Source: Ferruginibacter sp. (GTDB taxonomy: Bacteria > Bacteroidota > Bacteroidia > Chitinophagales > Chitinophagaceae). From it: 64,000 nt of DNA. Positions within the stretch are counted from its first letter, which is position 1. Each line of letters starts with the position of its first letter. The translations under genes were made by a program, and so were the position numbers. The notes beneath the pieces are model-generated. The model saw nothing but the letters and a program-made list of their open reading frames with translations. It was not told where the DNA came from and did no database searches. Shown here in pieces: positions 17,331 through 25,953 of the stretch. The DNA lies in the NCBI GenBank assembly GCA_028288705.1, contig JAQBNH010000003.1, positions 387,179 through 451,178 on the forward strand. Reading direction: 5' to 3'.

Positions 17331-17768
17331 GTGGAACTTAGTAACAAGAAAGCGTATTACGAATATTTTTTCGAGGTAAAATATACAGCGGGGATTGTGT
17401 TGGCCGGAACGGAGATCAAATCTTTGCGCCTTGGAAAAGCAAGTTTCAATGACAGTTATTGTTTATTTAACCGCGGCGAGTTGTATGTGAAAAGTCTGCA
17501 TATCTCGGAATACAGTTTTGGCACTTATACCAATCATGAGCCTTTGCAGGAGCGAAAACTATTGCTAACTAAACGCGAGCTGCGAAAACTGGAAACCAAA
17601 AGCCGTGAAAAAGGCTATAGCATTATTCCGCTCAGAATATTTATTTCAGATAAAGGCCTTGCTAAAATGGAGATCGGCCTTGGTAAAGGAAAGAAAATCT
17701 ATGATAAAAGAGAAACGATCAAAGAGCGCGAAAATGATCGCGATGTAAAAAGGAAGTATGGATTATAG
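17331..17768 (+). CDS. smpB: SsrA-binding protein
   Basis: SmpB binds the tRNA-like part of tmRNA and brings it to stalled ribosomes for trans-translation. 145 residues, normal length. Typical segments are YYEYFFEVKYTAGIVLAGTEIKSLR, with the GTEIKS loop near residue 27, EPLQERKLLL near 67, and the basic tail KRETIKERENDRDVKRK, which is disordered off the ribosome. The start is GTG at 17331, supported by AGGAAGAA immediately upstream and by the -7 box 14 bases before. It converges with the serine dehydratase gene. Confidence 0.95.
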   Translation: MELSNKKAYYEYFFEVKYTAGIVLAGTEIKSLRLGKASFNDSYCLFNRGELYVKSLHISEYSFGTYTNHEPLQERKLLLTKRELRKLETKSREKGYSIIPLRIFISDKGLAKMEIGLGKGKKIYDKRETIKERENDRDVKRKYGL

Positions 17769-17796
17769 CAGAATTTATTAAGCTTGCAACATCCTC

Positions 17797-19224
17797 TTAA
17801 CATTCACTCAGACTAATCGGTACATTCACCGCCAATCCTCCATCTGACGTTTCTTTGTATTTACTATTCATATCGAGTGCTGTATCCCACATCGTTTTTA
17901 TCACGCCATCCAAAGACACTTTTGCAAAATCAGGCGTGCTCTGTAATGCAAGCTGGCTGGCCGTTATCGCCTTAATCGCGCCCATCGTATTTCTTTCAAT
18001 ACATGGAATCTGCACCAGCCCGCCAATCGGATCGCAGGTCATACCAAGGTGATGTTCCATCGCGATTTCTGCTGCCATCAGTGCCTGCCGTTGAGATCCG
18101 CCCATCGCTTCAGTTAATGCCGCAGCAGCCATTGCACTGCTTACGCCGATCTCTGCCTGGCATCCGCCCATGGCAGCAGAAATAGTGGCTCCTTTTTTAA
18201 AGATGCTGCCTACTTCGGATGCTGTGAGTAGAAAATCGATGATCTTCTGTTCTGAATCTCCATCGCAAAATGAAATATAATATTGCAGTACAGCCGGGAT
18301 CACGCCCGCAGCACCATTGGTTGGAGCGGTTACAACCCGTCCGAAAGAAGCATTCTCCTCATTTACCGCGAGCGCGAAACAACTCACCCAATCCAGGATA
18401 TATTGAAACTGGCTTCCGCCCGCTTTGATCGCAGCAGACCATTCCTCATAGCCGCTGAATGTTGCGCCTTTTAATAATTTTTTATTCAATGCGGGTGCGC
18501 GGCGTTTTACCTGCAGGCCACCGGGCAAATAACCATCTGTATGCGCTCCGCGATAAATACACTCTTTCATCACGCGCCAGATGTTCAGCAGCCCTGCACG
18601 GGTTGCTGCTTCCGGTCGCCATGCATTTTCATTTTCCAGTACAACTTCGTGAATAGACATTCCTGTAGTGCGGCACCAATGCAACAATTCATTCGAGGTA
18701 TTAATCGGAAAAGGCAATTGCATGATTTTGCCGTCGCCGTTTTCTTCGCCCTCCTTTTTTACAAAACCACCGCCGATTGAGTAATAGGTTTCGGAGATGG
18801 TTTCACCATTATCCAGCTTTACCAAAAAACTCAGGGCATTAGGATGATAAGGCAGCGATTCTGAAAATAAAAATTCGATATCATCAGAGGGTGTAAAATC
18901 TATTTCATGTCTTCCGGCCAGCAGCAATTTGTTCATCGCTTTAATATCAGCAATGCGGGCATCAATGGCGTTTACATCAAAGGTTACGGGATCTTCACCG
19001 CTTAGTCCTAATTGCACAGCGATATCTGTTCCATGTCCAACACCTGTTTTAGCCAGGGAACCATACAGCAAAATCTCCAGGCTTACCACCCGATTCAACT
19101 TATCAAGTTTTTCAAGGGAAGCGGTGAAAGTCTGCGCCGCGCGCCATGGACCAAGTGTATGGCTGCTGCTCGGTCCTACCCCTATCTTAAACATATCAAA
19201 AACTGAAATGGCTTCCTCGTTCAC
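17797..19224 (-). CDS. sdaA: L-serine ammonia-lyase, iron-sulphur dependent, single chain
   Basis: A 475-residue enzyme that deaminates L-serine to pyruvate with a [4Fe-4S] cluster. The N-terminal beta domain begins [17 protein letters not shown], the signature of the family; the alpha domain has [32 protein letters not shown] and [19 protein letters not shown], with cluster-ligand cysteines. Both domains lie in one chain, as in E. coli SdaA. An FKBP lipoprotein gene lies upstream, but a terminator separates them. Promoter not identified. Confidence 0.94.
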   Translation of the reverse strand: MNEEAISVFDMFKIGVGPSSSHTLGPWRAAQTFTASLEKLDKLNRVVSLEILLYGSLAKTGVGHGTDIAVQLGLSGEDPVTFDVNAIDARIADIKAMNKLLLAGRHEIDFTPSDDIEFLFSESLPYHPNALSFLVKLDNGETISETYYSIGGGFVKKEGEENGDGKIMQLPFPINTSNELLHWCRTTGMSIHEVVLENENAWRPEAATRAGLLNIWRVMKECIYRGAHTDGYLPGGLQVKRRAPALNKKLLKGATFSGYEEWSAAIKAGGSQFQYILDWVSCFALAVNEENASFGRVVTAPTNGAAGVIPAVLQYYISFCDGDSEQKIIDFLLTASEVGSIFKKGATISAAMGGCQAEIGVSSAMAAAALTEAMGGSQRQALMAAEIAMEHHLGMTCDPIGGLVQIPCIERNTMGAIKAITASQLALQSTPDFAKVSLDGVIKTMWDTALDMNSKYKETSDGGLAVNVPISLSEC

Positions 19225-19238
19225 GGCAATTTATTTAC

Positions 19239-19266
19239 ATTAAAAAGGCTTTGACAGAATCAAAGC
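19239..19266 (-). terminator. Terminator after the FKBP lipoprotein gene
   Basis: On the minus strand AGGCTTTGA / TCAAAGCCT with a 5-base loop, then TTTTT. It separates the FKBP gene from sdaA. Confidence 0.8.
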
Positions 19267-19289
19267 CTCGTTAACCAAAGTTAGATTTT

Positions 19290-19790
19290 TTATTGAACAG
19301 CTACTAACTGTATATCGAATTTCAGGTAAGAATTCGCAGGTATAACCACATTACCATTCACATCAGTTTTGGTAACATTACCATAAGCCAATGATGGTGG
19401 AATATACAATGTAATCGTACCGCCTGCACCGATCAAAGGAACGCCTTTCTGCCAGCCAACGATCACTTGCCCGAGTGCGAATGTGATCCCCGCTCCTGTT
19501 GAAGCATCAAACTGGTTACCATTTAAAAGTTTGCCAACATATTTTACTGAAACGTTGGAACAAACATTTGGTTTAGGATCTGAACCCGGTAGGTTGATCG
19601 TATAAAAAATTCCGCTTGGATGTTGTACCGCAGTAATACTATTCGTTGTAATATAATTTTGCAGATAGCTGATCTCCGCACTGGTAGCCACAAAGGAAGA
19701 TTCAGTATACGGGCAGGAATTGGAGCTATCTTTTTTGCAAGACATTAAAAAAATACATAATCCCAATAAAGCCAGTGACAATTTTTTCAT
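19290..19790 (-). CDS. FKBP-type peptidyl-prolyl isomerase lipoprotein
   Basis: 166 residues. The signal peptide ends in a lipobox (FLMSC, Cys18), so the protein is lipid-anchored in the envelope. The C-terminal 90 residues carry the FKBP pattern: VSVKYVGKLLNG, GITFALGQVIVGWQKG, and PPSLAYG before the final strand FDIQLVAV. FKBP enzymes speed proline cis-trans isomerisation during folding of exported proteins. Family assignment is firm; the client is unknown. It is followed by its own terminator. Confidence 0.92.
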   Translation of the reverse strand: MKKLSLALLGLCIFLMSCKKDSSNSCPYTESSFVATSAEISYLQNYITTNSITAVQHPSGIFYTINLPGSDPKPNVCSNVSVKYVGKLLNGNQFDASTGAGITFALGQVIVGWQKGVPLIGAGGTITLYIPPSLAYGNVTKTDVNGNVVIPANSYLKFDIQLVAVQ

Positions 19791-19840
19791 TTCGAATTTT
19801 TAATGATGGTTAATGAAGTGTGGAAATAAGAGTGCCGACA

Positions 19841-20173
19841 TCAGGAATTAGCTGCACCCTGTTTTTTATGTTTTAACTCCAGGTAGGCCTGCTCATTCAT
19901 TTCCCATTTAAAATGCATGCGAAAATAGGAAAAGAACAGGATCGCAATAAACACCGCTATTACGACTACGCCGAATGTTCCGGAAGTTGTTGCAGAAATT
20001 TTTGTGTACCAGTCAGGAAAAAAAAGATAGACGACCAGAACGGAAAGAAGGATCGGCAGCCCAAACATCATGGCCATCGGCATGCCCCGCACCAATTTGC
20101 TGGGGGTACTGCTGAATGGAATCCTGTTTTGCTCCCAATAAGCTAAAAACGCCTCTTCTTTCTCCGATAACAT
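19841..20173 (-). CDS. Small two-helix membrane protein of unknown function
   Basis: 110 residues. A polar N-terminus (LSEKEEAFLAYWEQNR) is followed by two hydrophobic segments (about residues 32-52 and 62-83) and a charged tail ending in KHKKQGAANS. I do not recognise a characterised family. It lies 50 bases upstream of the FKBP gene on the same strand and could be co-transcribed with it. The reading frame is plausible from its codon use and membrane pattern. Confidence 0.65.
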   Translation of the reverse strand: MLSEKEEAFLAYWEQNRIPFSSTPSKLVRGMPMAMMFGLPILLSVLVVYLFFPDWYTKISATTSGTFGVVVIAVFIAILFFSYFRMHFKWEMNEQAYLELKHKKQGAANS

Positions 20174-20203
20174 GCAGCAAAATTAAGCAATTGAATCGTT
20201 TGC

Positions 20204-20234
20204 TTGGCTATATTCTTAATTACTTGTAGGTTTG
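20204..20234 (+). promoter_or_regulatory. Promoter of the SPOR-domain gene
   Basis: TTG at 20204-20206, a 20-base spacer, TAGGTTTG at 20227-20234, then 20 bases to the ATG at 20255. This fits the Bacteroidota consensus and excludes a longer frame that would start at the -33 box. Confidence 0.6.
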
Positions 20235-20254
20235 TTGCTCACAACAATTTCTCT

Positions 20255-21133
20255 ATGAAAGTAGAACAACTGATCGTTCAGTATTTATATAATAATAAAA
20301 CAGTAACTGTTCAGGACATCGGAACTTTTACCATTTCTCCCGAACTGCACGTTCCGCTGGATAACGAAAAAGATACGCCGCTACCAGAAGGTTCCATACA
20401 TTTTGATTACAATACCAAAGCCACGCAGGATGATGGCCTGATCGAATTTATCGTACAACAAACGCGTAAAATAAAGCCGCTCGCAACATCTGATCTCGAA
20501 TCGTATAGCATATTAAGCCGCCAGTTTTTAAACATTGGCAAACCTCTCGTGATCGAAGGCCTGGGGACCTTGGTGAAAACCCAGCAGGGAAGTTATGAAT
20601 TCATCCAGGGCAATACTCTCAACGCGAAGCTAGAACCCGCTCCTGCGCAAATGAAAGAAAAACAGAATGAAGAAATAGTTTTTACTACACCGGAACGCCC
20701 GGCATCTTCCAATAAAGCACTTGCGATAATTATCGGCCTGGTTGTTTTAGCAGGGGTAGCATTTGGAATTTATTATTTGTTGAATCATAAATCGGCAGAC
20801 AATACTTTAGAACCCGTGAATACCGATACTGTTGCAACGGTTGTTCCGCCAATTGTTGACAGTAACTTGCTGAAAAAAGATACTGTTGCAATACCGGTTG
20901 CTGCAAATGACGGCTCTACCTTTAAAGTAGTGGTTAAGGAATATGCAACGCGTGCCGACGCTGAAAAAGCTTTAAAAAGATTTTCAGGTTATGGTCATAA
21001 TCTCGTGCTGGTAACGGTAGATTCTACGCACTATAAATTGGCCATGCCATTTACAAAGCCAATAACCGATACTCTTTTAGCAAAAGATTCCCTTAAAAAA
21101 ATCTTCCAGGGCCAGCCCAGCATTTTGCAGTAA
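20255..21133 (+). CDS. HU-CCDC81-type and SPOR-domain membrane protein
   Basis: 292 residues from the ATG at 20255. The N-terminal 130 residues resemble the bacterial HU/CCDC81 domain (EQLIVQYLYNNKTVTVQDIG, then IEGLGTLVKTQQGSYEF). A single transmembrane helix follows (ALAIIIGLVVLAGVAFGIYY), then a linker and a C-terminal SPOR domain (FKVVVKEYATRADAEKALKRF), which binds denuded peptidoglycan in other proteins. This layout is common in Bacteroidota and suggests a cell-wall or division role. YhhN and DnaJ genes follow at 9 and 33 bases and probably share the mRNA. Confidence 0.82.
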   Translation: MKVEQLIVQYLYNNKTVTVQDIGTFTISPELHVPLDNEKDTPLPEGSIHFDYNTKATQDDGLIEFIVQQTRKIKPLATSDLESYSILSRQFLNIGKPLVIEGLGTLVKTQQGSYEFIQGNTLNAKLEPAPAQMKEKQNEEIVFTTPERPASSNKALAIIIGLVVLAGVAFGIYYLLNHKSADNTLEPVNTDTVATVVPPIVDSNLLKKDTVAIPVAANDGSTFKVVVKEYATRADAEKALKRFSGYGHNLVLVTVDSTHYKLAMPFTKPITDTLLAKDSLKKIFQGQPSILQ

Positions 21134-21142
21134 GAAAGTTTT

Positions 21143-21820
21143 ATGAAACAATTTATCCGGGCATATGGGTTTATCGCTTACTGGATAATTGTTATGACAG
21201 ATCTTGTTGCGGTCTTACTTCATTCGAATGAAGGTCATGCGTTACTGAAGCCGCTGTTGATGCCGCTGTTGATTGTTAACGTTATTTCTGTAAAAGCATC
21301 CCGCGAAAAAATATACGTTCTTGCCGCTTTGCTATTATCTTTTCTTGGTGATGTGTTTCTGATTTTCGAACAGCAACATCCGCTGTTTTTTATTTTCGGA
21401 CTCGTCTCCTTCCTGCTGGCTCACATTTTTTATATCCTTTTTTTCCTGGGAGTGGGTGATTCATCCGTTTCGTTACTGAAACAATTTCCATGGATCATTC
21501 TTTTAGTATTTATTTACGACTTAGCCTTGTTGTACCTGCTGTTCCCTAGCCTCGGCGGGTTAAAAATTCCCGTCACTGCATACGCTGTGATCCTTTCCTG
21601 CATGCTGTTGGCGGCACTCCATTCTTTTAACAAAATAGCTTTACGTGCGGGAAGATTTTTGGTAACGGGAGCGGCAATGTTTGTATTATCGGACAGCTTG
21701 CTAGCCATCCAAAAATTCTATTCGCCTTTTTTATTGTCGGGCTTTTTCATCATGGCCACTTATTGCCTGGCACAATATTTCATCGTGAAAGGATTCATTT
21801 TTTTAAAAGCTGATCAATAA
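21143..21820 (+). CDS. YhhN-family (lysoplasmalogenase-like) membrane protein
   Basis: 225 residues with about eight hydrophobic helices. The family signature LLSFLGDVFLIFEQ and later SDSLLAIQKF are present; the acidic residues in these are the conserved ones of YhhN/TMEM86 proteins. TMEM86B hydrolyses lysoplasmalogens, but the bacterial role is not established. It starts 9 bases after the SPOR-protein gene, so both are likely in one operon. Confidence 0.85.
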   Translation: MKQFIRAYGFIAYWIIVMTDLVAVLLHSNEGHALLKPLLMPLLIVNVISVKASREKIYVLAALLLSFLGDVFLIFEQQHPLFFIFGLVSFLLAHIFYILFFLGVGDSSVSLLKQFPWIILLVFIYDLALLYLLFPSLGGLKIPVTAYAVILSCMLLAALHSFNKIALRAGRFLVTGAAMFVLSDSLLAIQKFYSPFLLSGFFIMATYCLAQYFIVKGFIFLKADQ

Positions 21821-21853
21821 TTTTGCAGAAAGGCACGATAAAATTTACTCATC

Positions 21854-22729
21854 ATGGAATTCATCGATTATTATAAAATCCTGGGATTACAAAAGACGGC
21901 AACGACTGACGAGATCAAGAAAGCCTACCGCAAACTCGCGCGGCAATATCATCCGGACGTTAACCCAAATAATGCTGAAGCCAATAAAAAATTCCAGCAA
22001 TTAAATGAGGCGAACGAAGTGTTGAGCGATCCTGAAAAAAGAAAAAAATACGATAAGTACGGAAAGGACTGGCAGCATGGTGAAGCCTATGAGCAGCAGC
22101 AACGCCAATATCAGCAAAGGCCGGGCGCTGAGTTTGCTGGCAATTTTGAAGGCGGCGGCGATTTTTCCGATTTCTTTTCATCGATGTTTGGCGGCGGAGG
22201 CGGAAGGCAACGCCGTGGTAAAATGAGGGGCCAGGATTTAAATGCGACATTGCAATTGCAATTGCGTGAAGCTTTTGAAACGCATCAAAAAACCATCACG
22301 ATCAATGGGAAAAATGTACGGATTACGATCCCGGCAGGAATTGAGAACGGCCAGGTGATCAAACTTCGTGGCTATGGTTCCCCTGGTCAGACTGAAGGTC
22401 CGGCCGGCGACCTGTTTATTACATTCAACATAGTAAACGACACGCCATTCAAACGCGTTGGGAACGACCTGCATCTCACGCAGGAAATCGACTTGTACAC
22501 GGCTATGCTGGGCGGAGATCTCACGCTGGATACGTTACATGGAAAAGTAAAACTGAAAATAAAACCTGAAACGCCTAACAACAGCAAAACAAGGGTAAAA
22601 GGCAAAGGATTTCCCGTGTACAAATCCGAAGGCATGTTTGGCGACCTGTATATTACTTACGTGGTAAAACTTCCGGAGCACCTTACCGAGAAGCATATCG
22701 AGCTTTTCACCGCTTTGTCGAAATTATAA
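21854..22729 (+). CDS. DnaJ-class (CbpA-like) co-chaperone
   Basis: 291 residues. An N-terminal J domain with QYHPDVNP stimulates Hsp70 ATPase; a Gly/Phe-rich linker follows (about residues 95-120), then two beta-barrel client-binding domains ([35 protein letters not shown]). The zinc-finger region of true DnaJ is missing, which places it with CbpA-type proteins. It is the last gene of the SPOR-YhhN-DnaJ group. Confidence 0.92.
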   Translation: MEFIDYYKILGLQKTATTDEIKKAYRKLARQYHPDVNPNNAEANKKFQQLNEANEVLSDPEKRKKYDKYGKDWQHGEAYEQQQRQYQQRPGAEFAGNFEGGGDFSDFFSSMFGGGGGRQRRGKMRGQDLNATLQLQLREAFETHQKTITINGKNVRITIPAGIENGQVIKLRGYGSPGQTEGPAGDLFITFNIVNDTPFKRVGNDLHLTQEIDLYTAMLGGDLTLDTLHGKVKLKIKPETPNNSKTRVKGKGFPVYKSEGMFGDLYITYVVKLPEHLTEKHIELFTALSKL

Positions 22730-22781
22730 TTTGTTATTTTTTTTACCTGCTCATTGGCGGGAACCCACCTGAAAAAAATAT

Positions 22782-22823
22782 TTAAACATTTGTTTGATAA
22801 TTTCAAACAAATGTTTAATTTTG
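22782..22823 (+). promoter_or_regulatory. Predicted TetR operator overlapping the efflux-operon promoter
   Basis: A perfect inverted repeat with 16-base arms (TTAAACATTTGTTTGA at 22782-22797 and its complement at 22803-22818) and a 5-base centre. The promoter lies on the same bases: TTG at 22794-22796, a 19-base spacer, TAATTTTG at 22816-22823. A regulator bound here would block polymerase. The TetR gene begins at 22840. Confidence 0.8.
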
Positions 22824-22839
22824 TTCTCCAAATCAGGAA

Positions 22840-23469
22840 ATGGTCTTAACAGAAAAACATCGGCACATATTGTTAAAAGCAGAGGAACTCTTTGCTGTAC
22901 GCGGTTTTGACGGGGCTACGGTGCGGGATATTGCCGATGCAGCTGGCGTAAACCTGGCGATGATCTCCTACTATTTTGGCTCGAAAGAGAAGCTGATGGA
23001 AGCGTTATTTCGCGAGCGGATGACGCTCATGCGTATCAGGTTGGAAACCCTGATCATGGATGATAATTATACGCCCATCCAGAAAGTGGATATTCTCATT
23101 GACGAGTATGTGAATAAAGTGATCCAGCAACAATCCTTCTACAAGATCATGCTTTGCGAACAGGTAATCAACAATAATCCACTGGTGTTGAAAATGCTCC
23201 GGGAATTAAAATTGAGTTATGCCAATCTTGTTGGCGTGTTAATTGAGGCAGGTCAGAAGCAAAAAATCTTTAAAAAAGATATTGATGTCATGTTCCTCCT
23301 GAATACCATGACAGGAACAGTGACGCAAATGGTGATCAACAAAGAATATTATAAAGAATACAATAATTATAAAAAATTGAATGCGGCAGATTTTAATGAG
23401 TTACTGAGAACCAAACTCAGCGCCCACGTTAAACTGGTATTCAAAGCAATTTTAGGATATGAACAATAA
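22840..23469 (+). CDS. TetR-family transcriptional regulator of the efflux operon
   Basis: 209 residues. The N-terminal helix-turn-helix (GATVRDIADAAGVNLAMISYYFGSK) is typical of TetR repressors, and the helical C-terminal ligand domain continues in the family pattern. The gene opens a four-gene operon with a TolC-like, an EmrA-like and an EmrB-like gene, and a large palindrome sits on the promoter 22 bases before it. It is therefore very likely an autorepressor released by a pump substrate. Its end overlaps the next gene by 11 bases. Confidence 0.93.
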   Translation: MVLTEKHRHILLKAEELFAVRGFDGATVRDIADAAGVNLAMISYYFGSKEKLMEALFRERMTLMRIRLETLIMDDNYTPIQKVDILIDEYVNKVIQQQSFYKIMLCEQVINNNPLVLKMLRELKLSYANLVGVLIEAGQKQKIFKKDIDVMFLLNTMTGTVTQMVINKEYYKEYNNYKKLNAADFNELLRTKLSAHVKLVFKAILGYEQ

Positions 23470-24775
23470 CTGGAAATTTCTGGCCTTTATTTCATTAATG
23501 CTGTCTGCCCAGCTACATGTGGCAGCGCAACAATCCCGGAATCTCAGCCTGGAAGAAGCTATAAGCCTCAGTCTGCAAAACAGCAAAAACCTGCGCATGG
23601 CAGATGCGAAGATCATTGAAGCTGTTTCGTTAGTACAGGAGGCCCGCGACAGGCAACTGCCTGATTTTAAATTAACCGGAAGTTATTTACGCCTGAACAG
23701 CGCGAACGTAGACCTGAAAACAGCGAACGATTCATCCTCAAAAGGAGGCGGCCCAAAAATTTCCCAGGCAGTGTATGGCATGGCTAACCTGTCGTTGCCG
23801 TTGTATGCCGGCGGCAGGATCAAATACGGAATTGAGTCAGCGAAATATCTGGAACAGGCCACAAGACTTGATGCAGATAATGATAAAGAAGCCGTGATAT
23901 ATAACGCCAGCAGTGCTTTTATCAATTTATACAAAGCAAGCCAGGCGGTAGGAATTGTAAAAGAGAACCTGCGCAGTTCTTTATCCCGCGATAGCAATTT
24001 TATTAACCTGGAAAAAAACGGCATCCTCGCAAGGAATGATTTATTAAAAGCGCAATTGCAATCGGCCAATATTGAACTTTCCCTACTCGACGCCGAAAAT
24101 AACTTTAACCTGGCGATGGTGAATATGAACCTGATGCTGGGCCTGCCGGAAAACACGTTATTATCCCCGGATACTTCCTTTACAAGGCAAGAAATAAACC
24201 TGCAGAATTTTTCAGATTACGAAACACTGGCTTTGCAAAAGCGAAAAGATATCCAGGCAACTGCATTCCGAAAAAATGCGGCTACCACAGCAATCAAATC
24301 TGCACGTGCCGAAGCATATCCTACGATTGCGTTAACGGGAGGTTATGTAGCTGCCTATATTCCAAAACTGCTGACCATTACCAATGCGATTAATATTGGT
24401 GTGGGCGTTCAATATAACCTTGCCAGCCTTTGGAAGACGAATACAAAATTACAACAGGCAAAAGCACGCCTGTTACAGGTTTCAGCCGGGGAAGAGATGT
24501 TGAATGATGCGGTCCGGCTTGAAGTGAATAAAGATTACCAGCAATTCCTACTAACGCAAAAGAAAATTGAAGTGTACGATAAGGCCGTTGCACAAGCCAC
24601 AGAAAATTATCGTATCACCAACAATAAATACAACAACAGCCTGGTAACGATCACGGATCTTTTAGAAGCTGATGTTGCCTTATTACAAGCACGGCTCAAC
24701 AGCAGTTTTGCAAAAGCAGATGCCGTACTCGCCTACAACAAATTATTGCAATCAACAGGAACCTTATCTAAATAA
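23459..24775 (+). CDS. TolC-family outer membrane efflux protein
   Basis: 438 residues. A signal peptide ends near HVAAQQ. The two repeated helical halves of outer membrane efflux proteins are visible (LSLEEAISLSLQNSKNLRMADAK near the start; KNAATTAIKSARAEAYPTIALTGGY later), with VTITDLLEADVALLQARL near the end. It would form the outer membrane channel for the EmrAB-type pump encoded next. It overlaps the tetR-type gene by 11 bases. Confidence 0.92.
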   Translation: MNNNWKFLAFISLMLSAQLHVAAQQSRNLSLEEAISLSLQNSKNLRMADAKIIEAVSLVQEARDRQLPDFKLTGSYLRLNSANVDLKTANDSSSKGGGPKISQAVYGMANLSLPLYAGGRIKYGIESAKYLEQATRLDADNDKEAVIYNASSAFINLYKASQAVGIVKENLRSSLSRDSNFINLEKNGILARNDLLKAQLQSANIELSLLDAENNFNLAMVNMNLMLGLPENTLLSPDTSFTRQEINLQNFSDYETLALQKRKDIQATAFRKNAATTAIKSARAEAYPTIALTGGYVAAYIPKLLTITNAINIGVGVQYNLASLWKTNTKLQQAKARLLQVSAGEEMLNDAVRLEVNKDYQQFLLTQKKIEVYDKAVAQATENYRITNNKYNNSLVTITDLLEADVALLQARLNSSFAKADAVLAYNKLLQSTGTLSK

Positions 24776-24800
24776 ATCAACGCAAATACAACATACGTTT

Positions 24801-25907
24801 ATGTCTACAAATACCGCAGCAACTCAAGCCGCAGCACCAAAAAAAAGAAACAAAACTTTCATCATCATCCTGGCGCTATTTATCATTGGCGGACTTTGGT
24901 TTGGCCTCACTAAATATTTCCACGGCCAGCACCATGAAGAAACGGATGATGCGCAGGTGGAAGCCAATATCAGCCCGGTGATCTCTAAAATTCCAGGCTA
25001 TATTAAGAAATTGTATGTAACCGATAATCAGTTTGTAAAAAAGGGCGATACGCTGCTGGTCCTGGATGAACGCGATTTGCAGATCGTATTATCGCAAACG
25101 GAAGCTGCGTTAGGAACGGCGCAGAGTAACTACAGTGCCGCCCAGGCAAATAGCAATGCTGCCAGTAAAAGCATCAACTCCACTACTGCAGCAGTAGCAA
25201 CGGCCAATGCGCAAATTGAAACGGCAAAAGTGAATGTATGGCGCGCCACTCAAGATTTTCAGCGTTATGAAAATTTAGTAAAAGATCATTCCGTTACGCA
25301 ACAACAATATGAACAGGCACTCGCTGCGAAGCAATTAGCAGAACGGCAGTTACAAGTATTGATCGACCAGAAAAACCAGGCCGCAACACAAACAGGTGTG
25401 GTTTCTTCCCAAAGCAATGCAACGGCCCAGCAAATTGGTGTGGCCGGATCGGTGATCAAACAACGGCAGGTGGATGTTGAAAATGCAAAATTAAACTTGT
25501 CATATACTGTCATCACAGCGCATGAATCCGGGCGGGTCTCCAAGATTCCAGTACAGGAAGGACAATATTTACAAGCAGGCCAGTCTTTATTTAGTATCGT
25601 ATTGAACAGCGACAAATGGGTGGTAGCAAATTTTAAAGAAACGCAGTACAACAAAATGCGTGAGGGACAAAAAGTGACAGTTCATGCAGATGCATTTCCA
25701 AAGCATGATTTTGAAGCAATCCTGAGTTCTTTCTCTCCTGCTACGGGTGCAAAATTCGCTTTACTTCCCCCGGATAATGCGAGTGGCAACTTTGTAAAAG
25801 TGGTGCAGCGTCTCCCTGTGAAAATTGATTTCATCAATAAAAATGATTCGCTGATTCAAAAACTTCGCCCGGGCATGAACGTCTTTGTAGATGTCCATCT
25901 CGATTAA
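24801..25907 (+). CDS. EmrA/HlyD-family membrane fusion protein
   Basis: 368 residues from the ATG at 24801, 25 bases after the TolC-type stop; a longer frame overlapping that gene is unlikely. One N-terminal membrane helix (IIILALFIIGGLWFGLTKYF) is followed by HEETDDAQVEANISPVISKIPGYI, the EmrA lipoyl-type half motif, a long coiled-coil hairpin rich in Ala and Gln (about residues 100-220), and the second lipoyl half with ESGRVSKIPVQEGQYLQAGQ. It links the inner membrane pump to TolC. Confidence 0.93.
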   Translation: MSTNTAATQAAAPKKRNKTFIIILALFIIGGLWFGLTKYFHGQHHEETDDAQVEANISPVISKIPGYIKKLYVTDNQFVKKGDTLLVLDERDLQIVLSQTEAALGTAQSNYSAAQANSNAASKSINSTTAAVATANAQIETAKVNVWRATQDFQRYENLVKDHSVTQQQYEQALAAKQLAERQLQVLIDQKNQAATQTGVVSSQSNATAQQIGVAGSVIKQRQVDVENAKLNLSYTVITAHESGRVSKIPVQEGQYLQAGQSLFSIVLNSDKWVVANFKETQYNKMREGQKVTVHADAFPKHDFEAILSSFSPATGAKFALLPPDNASGNFVKVVQRLPVKIDFINKNDSLIQKLRPGMNVFVDVHLD

Positions 25908-25953
25908 GCAACCCTCACCTATGCCGGATCTCCGGCCTAGCAAATAACTTGAT

